A DNA stretch of 12,567 nucleotides from Acidobacteriota bacterium. Its GTDB lineage: Bacteria > Acidobacteriota > Blastocatellia > Pyrinomonadales > Pyrinomonadaceae. A model generated the notes under the pieces. It was not told where the DNA came from and searched no databases. It was given only the letters and a program-made list of their open reading frames with translations. Numbering within the stretch: the first letter of the stretch is position 1; each line of letters begins with the position of its first letter. The stretch is from assembly GCA_013698055.1 (NCBI GenBank), contig JACCVS010000697.1:1-12567 (forward strand), read 5' to 3'. Below are positions 5,993 to 12,567 of this stretch, piece after piece. Position numbers and translations under genes: made by a program.

Positions 5993-8439
5993 TCGTACCT
6001 GAGCGCCACCATCGGATCAACTTTCATCGCGCGCCGCGCCGGCATGTAGCAGGCCACGAGCGCGACCGCGACCAGCAATAAAGAGATGCCGCCGAACGTT
6101 AGTGAATCAGTCGTGCTGACGTTAAAGAGGAGGCTGGAGATGACGCGCGTCAAGGCAATTGCAAGCGCGAGGCCGAGCGCGGCACCGATGAGGATCAACG
6201 TCAGACCTTGCTTGACGATCAGCTTCAGGATGTCGCCCTGATTTGCGCCGAGCGCCATGCGAATGCCGATCTCGTGTGTGCGGCGCGCGACCATATAGCT
6301 CATCACGCCGTAGATGCCGGTGACGGCGAGAAGGAGCGCCATGCCGCCGAAGATGCTCAGCAACACCGTTAGCATCCGGTCGGGGGCCAGCGCGGCACCG
6401 ATATGCTCGGTCATCGTCTTGACGGCATAGATTGGCACGTCCCTGTTGAGCGAGTGAATCTCGCTACGCACCGACGGCAGCACCGTCGCCGGATCAATAG
6501 TCGTGCGAACCAGCAGTGTCATGCCGGGGCGATACTCCTGCGCTAAAGGAACGTAGATGAACGGCAATGTGTCTTCGCGCAAATCGCGGTACTTGGCGTT
6601 GCGCACAATGCCCACGATTTCGGCAAATGGCAGTTCCGAATCGAGCCGCATACGCTTGCCGACGGCGTTCTGTCCGGGGAAGTAGCGGTGCGCGAGTTCT
6701 TCGTTAATGATGACGACGCCGGGGCTGCCCTCCCGGTCTTGCGAATTGAAATCGCGCCCCGCCACCACGGATATGTTCATCGTGTTGAAGTAAGCGGAAC
6801 CGACGACATTGAAGTTCAATTCGGTGCTCTCATTCGGCTGCGGCTGGTATCCCTCCATCTCGACAGTGCGTCGTGACCCGCCGCCGCTGATCGGAACGTT
6901 GCCCGTCAGGCTAACCGCGCTCACTCCGGGCAAAGCGCCGACGCGCTCCATCGCCTGCTGGTAAAAAGCTTGCCCCTGCTCTTTGCTCAATTTCGCGCCG
7001 CGCGTCTCAAGCGACGCGAGAAGAAGGTTCTGCGTTGTGAAGCCGGGATCAAACGCGACGGCTTGGCTTAAGCTCCGCAGGAACAGGCCAGCACCGATGA
7101 GGAGGACGAGCGACATGGCTAGCTGTGCGATGACCAGCCCGTTCCGCAAACTGAGGTGGCGCGGCCCGTAGCCACTTCCGCCCGCGTCTTCTTTCAGGGA
7201 TGGCACCAGATCGGGCCGCGAAGCCTGAAGCGCAGGCACGAGGCCGAACAGCAGACCAGTCAGAACAGAAACTGAGAAACTGAAAGCGAGCACGCGCCAG
7301 TCGAGGCTGAGGTCAATTCCGCCCAACTCTTCGGGTGGGAAGAAGGAAGGCAGCAGGTCAACCACCCAGAGCGCCACAAACAAACCGGCCCCGCCGCCGA
7401 CGAGTGCCAGCATCGTGCTCTCGGTCAAAAGCTGCCGCACCAGCCGCCAACGACTCGCGCCGAGCGCCAGCCGCACCGCGATCTCGCGCCGCCGCGCAGA
7501 AGCGCGGGCTAACGTTAAATTCGCCACGTTCGCGCACGCGATTAAAAGCACCAATCCCACGACGCCGAAAAGCAGCAGCGACACAAACCAGATGTTCCTT
7601 TGCGCCGCCGGACCGATGCGCGATTCGCGCAGGGCTGTGACGGGGCGCGGTTCCTTCGGCCTCTCCAACGTGCCGAGGTTAGTTTCGGGATAAGCCTCAG
7701 CGAGCCGCGTCGCAATGGTCGTTAGCTGGGACTGGGCCTGTTCCGGCGTCACTCCCATCTTGAGCCGCCCCGTGATTCCCACCCCCCGGTTGCCCCGCTT
7801 GCTGAGCGTGTTGACTGGTTCCATCATCATCGGTATCCAGAATTCCGGCGGTTGGCCGAGCCGCAAGCCGCGAAAGCTCTCAGCGGTCACGCCGACGACG
7901 GTGTACTGAACCCCGTCGAGTGCCAACCCCTTGCCGACGACGCCGGGGTCGGCACCGAAACGACGCTGCCACACGCTGTGACTGATGACGACGACGGGGT
8001 GCGCGCCCGGCGTCACGTCGTCCGCAGGTTGCAGCGTGCGCCCGAGGCGCGCTCCGACGCCGAGCACGTCGAAGTAGTTGCCGGTGACGTAAGCACCACG
8101 CAGACGCTCCGCCTCGTCCACTCCCGTCAGGCTCATCACCGTCTCTCCGTATGCGGCCAACGCCTCGAAGGCGTCCGCCTGATTGCGGAAGTCCACGTAG
8201 TCGGGATACGACGATGCGCCGTAAATCCCGCTGTCGTAATCGCTCGTGTAGACGGCGGCGAGACGCTCCGGCTCTTTCACGCCCTGGATCGGACGCAGCA
8301 CGAGGCCGTTAACGAAGCTGAAGATCGTCGTGTTCGCGCCGACGCCGATTGCCAGCGCTATCACCGCGATCAACGTGAAGCCCGGCTGTTTGAGCAGCAT
8401 CCGCACACCGTAGCGAACGTCTTGTAATAAACTTCCCAT
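5989..8439 (-). CDS. ADOP family FtsX/MacB-type permease (duplicated)
   Basis: This 816-residue inner-membrane protein fits the ADOP family, a fused duplication of the MacB permease unit. Order: a short conserved leader (DVRYGVRMLLKQPGF), helix at about 20-45 with GANTTIFS, first periplasmic MacB-type domain (about 50-280), first FtsX domain (about 283-405, with LIACANVANL and REIAVRLALGAS), a helix at about 432-455, second periplasmic domain (about 465-680), and second FtsX domain (about 688-810, with TGIYGVMSYMVARRTHEIGIRMALGA). It ends VDPMVALRYE, as its paralogue does almost exactly. Related single-unit permeases (MacB, LolCE, FtsX) pass ATPase motion to the periplasm rather than form a classical channel; the same role is inferred here. 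Shine-Dalgarno GAGGTGAG lies just before the ATG. No ATPase gene is adjacent, which is typical of this orphan family. Substrate unknown. Confidence 0.93.
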   Translation of the reverse strand: MGSLLQDVRYGVRMLLKQPGFTLIAVIALAIGVGANTTIFSFVNGLVLRPIQGVKEPERLAAVYTSDYDSGIYGASSYPDYVDFRNQADAFEALAAYGETVMSLTGVDEAERLRGAYVTGNYFDVLGVGARLGRTLQPADDVTPGAHPVVVISHSVWQRRFGADPGVVGKGLALDGVQYTVVGVTAESFRGLRLGQPPEFWIPMMMEPVNTLSKRGNRGVGITGRLKMGVTPEQAQSQLTTIATRLAEAYPETNLGTLERPKEPRPVTALRESRIGPAAQRNIWFVSLLLFGVVGLVLLIACANVANLTLARASARRREIAVRLALGASRWRLVRQLLTESTMLALVGGGAGLFVALWVVDLLPSFFPPEELGGIDLSLDWRVLAFSFSVSVLTGLLFGLVPALQASRPDLVPSLKEDAGGSGYGPRHLSLRNGLVIAQLAMSLVLLIGAGLFLRSLSQAVAFDPGFTTQNLLLASLETRGAKLSKEQGQAFYQQAMERVGALPGVSAVSLTGNVPISGGGSRRTVEMEGYQPQPNESTELNFNVVGSAYFNTMNISVVAGRDFNSQDREGSPGVVIINEELAHRYFPGQNAVGKRMRLDSELPFAEIVGIVRNAKYRDLREDTLPFIYVPLAQEYRPGMTLLVRTTIDPATVLPSVRSEIHSLNRDVPIYAVKTMTEHIGAALAPDRMLTVLLSIFGGMALLLAVTGIYGVMSYMVARRTHEIGIRMALGANQGDILKLIVKQGLTLILIGAALGLALAIALTRVISSLLFNVSTTDSLTFGGISLLLVAVALVACYMPARRAMKVDPMVALRYE

Positions 8440-8473
8440 CTCTCACCTCGCTTGAAAGTCGTGCCTTGACGGT

Positions 8474-9412
8474 TCAGTTCAGGATATTTTTCTTAGCCAG
8501 ATTCGACAGCACGCGGCCACGCTCATGATCGGAATTGATCGTCTCGACGACTTCGAGAAAGGCCGGACGCAAGCGTGTCTCGCCAGCGAAGAGTTGCGCC
8601 GCCTCAATGAGGAACGTCGCCTTCTCGTAATCGGACTTGATGACGGACGATGATTTCAGCATCTTGAGCAGTGCTTCCTGTCCGAGCTTGTTCTTCCTGA
8701 GCGCCGCCGACAGCACGCGCCGATGCTCGTAATCCGAGTTGATCCGGTCAGCCGCCTCAAAATAGATTGGTAGCAGCTCGCTCCTTTTGAGATAAATGTC
8801 CGCGACATGCAGCAACAATTGCGCCCGCTCGTAGTCGCTGGAAATTTGCCTGGAAGCCCCACGCATCGCAGTCGTCAAAGCCGCGGCTTCAAGGCCCTCG
8901 ACTTTCAGCAGCTCCTCGAAGTAAATGCGCCGCGGATAGTCGCCTTTGATGTGAGAGATTTCCTCGATTAGCCCCTGCGTGCCACTACGGTGGAGAATCC
9001 GTCTGACGCGCGTGCGCGCGTCCAGCCCACCTTGCCGCGCCGCCACGAGCAGCACCCCCCGCAGCCATTCACGAGCCTCGGTGTCGAGTGCCCTCGCCTC
9101 GCCGTTGACCGTAAAGGATCGCCGGAGTTGGCCGTCTGCCCCGCGGGTCACGACGTATCTCTTCGCCACCGCGGTGCGCTCTTCCTGGACGCGGAGCGCT
9201 CCATCATCGGGAATTTGCTGCACGTCGGAGTAATCGTCCATAAACTCGACCTTGCCCTCGACTTTTACTTCCATCCTCATTCCGTCGTCTGAACGATTCC
9301 ACGTCCACGCTGAGCGATCCTGGCTTTGCTGCGCGCGGACAGTGTTATCTAAACCGGTGAGGCCGAGCGCCGGCAGCAACAGTGCGATTGAGAATGCAAT
9401 TCGTTTGAACAT
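8474..9412 (-). CDS. Secreted protein with tandem 34-residue SDYE repeats
   Basis: This 312-residue protein has an N-terminal signal peptide (hydrophobic core 6-20, likely cut after VRA, residue 27) and so should be periplasmic. The first half (30-150) is a mixed strand/helix region containing VKVEGKVEFMDDYSDV and RRSFTVNGEARALD. The second half holds five repeats keyed by I-x-S-D-Y-E: D158, D193, D227, D261 and D295, spaced 35, 34, 34 and 34 residues. From memory, similar paired regions occur at the C termini of BlaR1/MecR1-like M56 peptidases in Acidobacteria and Gemmatimonadetes, but I could not check this. No peptidase motif is present here. The gene sits 34 bases from the permease gene on either side and is preceded by a G-rich Shine-Dalgarno (AAGGGGG, about nine bases from the ATG), so it is very likely co-translated with the permeases. 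An alpha-solenoid adaptor or sensor for the transporters is a plausible role, not shown. Confidence 0.85.
   Translation of the reverse strand: MFKRIAFSIALLLPALGLTGLDNTVRAQQSQDRSAWTWNRSDDGMRMEVKVEGKVEFMDDYSDVQQIPDDGALRVQEERTAVAKRYVVTRGADGQLRRSFTVNGEARALDTEAREWLRGVLLVAARQGGLDARTRVRRILHRSGTQGLIEEISHIKGDYPRRIYFEELLKVEGLEAAALTTAMRGASRQISSDYERAQLLLHVADIYLKRSELLPIYFEAADRINSDYEHRRVLSAALRKNKLGQEALLKMLKSSSVIKSDYEKATFLIEAAQLFAGETRLRPAFLEVVETINSDHERGRVLSNLAKKNILN
8477..8950 (-). repeat. Protein-level tandem repeats (five SDYE units)
   Basis: Codons 155-312 of the secreted protein. Unit starts read IKGDYP, ISSDYE, INSDYE, IKSDYE and INSDHE. After each, LL or VL and an Ala/Leu-rich helix follow. The period of 34 residues matches helix-turn-helix solenoid repeats such as TPR, but the TPR consensus residues are not evident. 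First and last units are the most divergent. Confidence 0.85.
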
Positions 9413-9446
9413 CTCTAAAATCCCCCTTCAAATAATGCTGAGCCTC

Positions 9447-11861
9447 TTATTCGTATCTCAGCGCAATCATCGGATCAACCTTTGTCGCGCGCCGTGCCGG
9501 AACGTAGCACGCAAGCAGCGCGATCATCGTGAGCAACACGGCGACGCCCGCGTAAACAAGCGGGTCGGTCGTGCTGACGCCGTAGAGCAGACTGGCGAGC
9601 AGGCGCGTCACGACGAATGCTCCGATTAAACCCAGCGCGACGCCGGAAGCCACGAGCCTCATGCCCTGCCCAACGACGAGGCGGAGCACGTCCGTCTTTT
9701 GCGCGCCCAGAGCCATACGGATGCCGATCTCGTGCGTGCGCTGCGCGACCGAGTAGGCGATCACGCCATAGATGCCGACCGCCGCGAGCAACAGTGCGAA
9801 CAGCGCGAAGACGCCGAAGAGCAGCACGACGAGCCGGTTGCCCGCGACCGATGCGGAGACCACGTCGTTCATGGTCTTGATGTCGTGGACGGGTTGGTTT
9901 TTGTCAATCGCGAGCACCGCACCGCGCACTGAAGCAGCAAGCGCCTCCGGCCCACCTGTCGTGCGAACGGCGAGCGAGAGACCGCCCCACGTCGCGTCCT
10001 GTGCGTAAGGCACGTAGATTTGCGAGCCTGTCTCCGCGTCGAGCTGCGTGGATTTCACGTCGCCGACGACACCGACGATCTCGCGCGCAAACTTCTCGTC
10101 GCGCCACACGGTGAGCCGCTTGCCGATGGGGTCTTGTCCGGGAAAGAAGCGCCGGGCGAGAGTCTCGTTGACGACGACGACGGGCGGAGTCTCAGTAGTG
10201 TCGCGCTCCGTGAAGAGGCGACCGGCCTTAACAGGAATCCGCATCGTCTTAAAGTAGTCGGGCGTGGCAACGAAATAGTCCGAGTCTTGAGATTCTTCGG
10301 TGGCGAGCGGGCGTCCTTCGGGGATGAACGAGCGACCGACGGAGAAGTTGCTCCCGCCGAGTGGAAGGCTCACCGTCGCCCCCACCGCCTCGCCGCCGGG
10401 CAGTTCCCTGCCGCGCTCCGTCAGCTCGCGGTTGAAGTTCGCCTGTAGCTTCGGCTCCGAGTAACGCGCCGCTGGCAGGCTGATGCGCAACGTCAGAACG
10501 TTGTGGGGATCGAATCCGGGGTTCACGTCGCGCAGCAACACGAAACTTTTAATCAGCAGGCCAGCGCCGATGAGGAGCAGCACCGACAGCGCAACCTCCG
10601 AGACGACCAACAGCGCGCGCACACGGTTGCGCCCGCGCCCTTCGGTCCCACCGCGCCCGCCCTCTTTCAACACATCATTGAGGTCAGTCTTTGAGGCTTG
10701 GAGCGCCGGTGCTAACCCGAACAGCAATCCGACCAGACCGATCACCCCCGCCGTGAAGCCGAGCACACGCGCGTCCAACCCGACCTCATCAAGGCGCGGG
10801 ATGTCGGCGGGACTGATCGCGACCAGCACATCTGTTAAGAACAGACTGAGCGCCAGCCCGGCCACGCCGCCAAGGCAAGCGAGTAACAAACTCTCCGTCA
10901 GCAATTGGCGAACGACGCGCAGGCGCCCGGCTCCGAGCGCCGTGCGCAACGCGATCTCCTTGCGCCGCGACGCCGCGCGAGCGAGAAGTAAGTTAGCGAC
11001 GTTGGCGCACGCGATCAAAAGCACGAACCCGACCGCGCCGAGCAGCAACAGCAGCGAGGTGCGGATGCCGCTCGTCGTCCGTTCCTGCAAGTTCGTCAGC
11101 CGCGCTGACCACCCGCCGTTCGTCTCCGGGTATTGCTGCCCTAAACGACCGCTGAGCGTGTCTATCTGCGCTTGCGCCTGCGCGAGAACAAACGTCGGCT
11201 TGAGCCGTCCCATCACCTGCAAATACCGGTTGTCGCGTCGCTCGTCAGCCGCATCGGTTTTCAGCGGCGACCACACTTGCGCGCGCCCCGGGTAATCGAA
11301 TCCGACGGGCATCACGCCGACGACCGTGACGTTCCTGCCGCTCATCACAAATTTACTCCCGACGACATTCGGGTTAGCGCCGAAGCGGCGCTGCCACAAG
11401 CCATGACCCAGCACGGCGACCGGCTCGCTGCCCGTCACCTCGTCTGCGGGCGTCAGCGCGCGGCCCAGCGCCGGGCCAACGCCGACCGTCGTAAAGAAGC
11501 TCGCCGTCACCGCGCCGCGCGGCACGCGCTCCGGTTCCGCGTCCTCGCTCGACAGGATTGCGTTGCCCTGGACGAAAGCCGTTACGCTCTCAAAACTGTC
11601 CGCCTGCTTTTGCCAGTCGAGGAAGTCCGGCATTGCAAGGCTGCTCTCCGTGACTCCGCTCGCCTGGTTGACGCCGTCGAACCAGACTAACCGCTCCGCT
11701 TCGGGGAATGGCAGCGGACGCAACAGCACCCCGTTGACGACCGAAAAGATCGCCGTGTTCGCGCCGATCCCTAAAGCCAGCGCAAGCACCGCGACGAACG
11801 TGAAACCCGGACTCTTTAGCAGCATTCGCGCGCCGTACCTGATGTCTTGCCAGAACGCCAT
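9447..11861 (-). CDS. ADOP family FtsX/MacB-type permease (duplicated), second copy
   Basis: This 804-residue paralogue of the permease at 5989-8439 shares its layout: DIRYGARMLLKSPGF leader, helix at about 20-45 with GANTAIFS, periplasmic domain (about 50-265), FtsX domain (about 268-390, LIACANVANL and KEIALRTALGAG), helix at about 415-440, second periplasmic domain (about 450-670) and second FtsX domain (about 676-798, VGIYGVIAYSVAQRTHEIGIRMALGA), ending VDPMIALRYE. The membrane parts are clearly alike between the copies while the periplasmic domains differ widely, so the paralogues probably meet different partners or ligands. GGTGG lies seven bases before the ATG. The gap to the upstream permease is 109 bases and holds a possible 27-codon ORF. 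Function is inferred as for the other copy; no ATPase is encoded nearby. Confidence 0.93.
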   Translation of the reverse strand: MAFWQDIRYGARMLLKSPGFTFVAVLALALGIGANTAIFSVVNGVLLRPLPFPEAERLVWFDGVNQASGVTESSLAMPDFLDWQKQADSFESVTAFVQGNAILSSEDAEPERVPRGAVTASFFTTVGVGPALGRALTPADEVTGSEPVAVLGHGLWQRRFGANPNVVGSKFVMSGRNVTVVGVMPVGFDYPGRAQVWSPLKTDAADERRDNRYLQVMGRLKPTFVLAQAQAQIDTLSGRLGQQYPETNGGWSARLTNLQERTTSGIRTSLLLLLGAVGFVLLIACANVANLLLARAASRRKEIALRTALGAGRLRVVRQLLTESLLLACLGGVAGLALSLFLTDVLVAISPADIPRLDEVGLDARVLGFTAGVIGLVGLLFGLAPALQASKTDLNDVLKEGGRGGTEGRGRNRVRALLVVSEVALSVLLLIGAGLLIKSFVLLRDVNPGFDPHNVLTLRISLPAARYSEPKLQANFNRELTERGRELPGGEAVGATVSLPLGGSNFSVGRSFIPEGRPLATEESQDSDYFVATPDYFKTMRIPVKAGRLFTERDTTETPPVVVVNETLARRFFPGQDPIGKRLTVWRDEKFAREIVGVVGDVKSTQLDAETGSQIYVPYAQDATWGGLSLAVRTTGGPEALAASVRGAVLAIDKNQPVHDIKTMNDVVSASVAGNRLVVLLFGVFALFALLLAAVGIYGVIAYSVAQRTHEIGIRMALGAQKTDVLRLVVGQGMRLVASGVALGLIGAFVVTRLLASLLYGVSTTDPLVYAGVAVLLTMIALLACYVPARRATKVDPMIALRYE

Positions 11862-11864
11862 TAT

Positions 11865-11948
11865 TTAACCACCAATCTGAAATGACCGACGAAAAGAGAT
11901 ATGCGAGACGCGACGAACGGCGGAGGCCGAAGCCTGCGTGTCTTTCAT
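11865..11948 (-). CDS. Possible 27-codon ORF in the gap before the second permease
   Basis: An ATG (11946-11948) preceded by GAGGAACG opens a frame of 27 codons that ends in TAA three bases before the permease ATG, a spacing that would allow translational coupling. The peptide is basic (five Arg, one Lys), with Ser/Ala-rich and Gly-Gly ends and no membrane segment. Nothing in its sequence is recognised. A stop-free run of this length is not rare in GC-rich DNA, so it may be chance. A small AGGC-TTCG-GCCT hairpin (11924-11935 on this strand) lies within it. Confidence 0.25.
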   Translation of the reverse strand: MKDTQASASAVRRVSHISFRRSFQIGG

Positions 11949-11970
11949 CGTTCCTCGTTTATCCACATTT

Positions 11971-12567
11971 TTACTCGTGCCTCAGCGCCACAAGCGGATC
12001 AACCTTCGTCGCGCGCCGCGCCGGGATATAACTCGCCATCATCGCGACGAGAGCCAGCAACAGCGAGACGCCGGCAAACACACCCGCGTCAGTCGCGCTC
12101 ACGCCGAAGAGGAGACTCTCCAAAAGTCGCGTCACTGCGAACGCGCCCGCCAGACCGGCGACGACGCCGGTCAGCGTGACGCGCAGGCCCTGCCGCAAAA
12201 TTAACTTGAGCACGTCCCCGCTCCGCGCGCCGAGCGCCATGCGGACGCCAATCTCGTGCGTGCGCTGCGCGACCGAGTAGCTCACCATGCCGAAGATGCC
12301 AAGCCCTGCGAGCAACAAACCCGTGAGGCCGAAGACGACTGCGACTCCCGTCATGATGCGTTGCGGCAGGAGCGAGAATTTCATGTACTCGCTGATTGGC
12401 ATCGGCTCCTGTAGTGGGATATTCTTGTCAATCAGCGCGACCTCGCGGCGAATTGCCGCGTATGTCTCGCCTGCGCCCAGACCAGAGCGCGCGTGGAGTA
12501 CCATCCGCAAGTTGAATCCTTGGCCGTCGCGCTGCGCGAACGGCAAATAGACGAACGGGCGCGGCTC
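11971..12567 (-). CDS. ADOP family permease, 3' end only (third copy)
   Basis: The frame is open to the right edge, so this is the last 198 residues of a larger protein. It starts in the second periplasmic domain (EPRPFVYLPFAQ, the usual lead into its last strands) and includes the complete second FtsX domain from about residue 70, with GIFGMVSYSVAQRTHEIGVRMALGA and the end VDPLVALRHE. A TTG at 12546 is the Leu of VYLPFAQ, not a start. It is the first gene of the visible cluster, and the operon promoter should lie upstream of it, outside the window. An 800-residue length and the same duplicated layout are expected from its neighbours but not seen. Confidence 0.9.
   Translation of the reverse strand, partial: EPRPFVYLPFAQRDGQGFNLRMVLHARSGLGAGETYAAIRREVALIDKNIPLQEPMPISEYMKFSLLPQRIMTGVAVVFGLTGLLLAGLGIFGMVSYSVAQRTHEIGVRMALGARSGDVLKLILRQGLRVTLTGVVAGLAGAFAVTRLLESLLFGVSATDAGVFAGVSLLLALVAMMASYIPARRATKVDPLVALRHE

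Larger units (their letters stand above)
1024..12567 (-). other. Probable operon: three ADOP permeases, SDYE protein, TolC, NtrC/NtrY pair
   Basis: All genes lie on one strand. Gaps in transcription order are 109, 34 and 34 bases, then a 4-bp overlap (or about 26 bases if the TolC-like ATG is used), 3 bases, and an 11-bp overlap. No terminator hairpin with a T tract was seen between genes. The regulatory pair comes last, so it would be made together with the exporter genes, which fits feedback control. Confidence 0.75.

Noticed and set aside
8440..8473. Possible sigma-54 promoter (GGCACGACTTTCAAGC on the minus strand, 8451-8466)
   Set aside because: The -24-like half is present but the -12 half has AA where GC is required at the fixed spacing.
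10483..11295. Long + strand open frame antisense to the second permease
   Set aside because: It is a low-complexity Ser/Arg/Thr/Pro composition typical of a shadow frame; the minus-strand permease explains the region.
11971..12546. Complete small permease gene starting at TTG 12546
   Set aside because: The frame continues open to the window edge with a sequence typical of the permease interior (EPRPFVYLPFAQ), so this is a partial gene.
1..12567. CRISPR array, tRNA, rRNA or transposase gene
   Set aside because: No regularly spaced direct repeats, no cloverleaf or rRNA-like stretch and no transposase motif were seen on either strand.

Overview
The window most likely comes from an Acidobacteriota chromosome. 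It holds two complete genes and the 3' end of a third for very large FtsX/MacB-type permeases (about 800 residues). Their layout fits the family called acidobacterial duplicated orphan permeases (ADOP, TIGR03434). The family also occurs in a few other phyla, so the phylum is an inference. Most of the window is GC-rich (one 60-base line counted in the kinase gene is 70% GC). The first kilobase is clearly poorer in GC.

Region 1 (1-1023) is a small island with one + strand gene, a 208-residue NYN/PIN-like putative ribonuclease at 319-945. It has its own promoter-like sequence (199-228), a leader with two hairpins (the second an 11-bp stem with a GAAA tetraloop) and a good Shine-Dalgarno sequence. 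On both sides lie related, oppositely oriented 32-bp repeats (94-125 and 964-995, 26/32 identical). Just inside them are GTTGGGC and ACCCAAC, which match the integron core-site consensuses GTTRRRY and RYYYAAC in the geometry of a gene cassette. Neither candidate attC site is complete, so a cassette, a REP-like element or another small mobile unit all remain possible.

Region 2 (1024-12567) is one tightly packed minus-strand gene set, read from right to left: ADOP permease (3' end only), an optional 27-codon ORF, ADOP permease, a secreted protein with about five 34-residue 'SDYE' repeats, ADOP permease, a TolC-like outer-membrane protein, an NtrC-type sigma-54 response regulator and an NtrY-like sensor kinase. 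Gaps run from overlaps of 4 and 11 bp up to 109 bp, so an operon is likely.

The cluster looks like a multi-permease envelope export or membrane-stress module: three MacB-like permeases without an ATPase in view, an outer-membrane channel, a periplasmic repeat protein, and a two-component system at its end that probably controls the cluster's own expression. The substrate cannot be told from sequence. The most interesting items are the NYN unit with its boundaries, and the SDYE-repeat protein placed between two permease genes.
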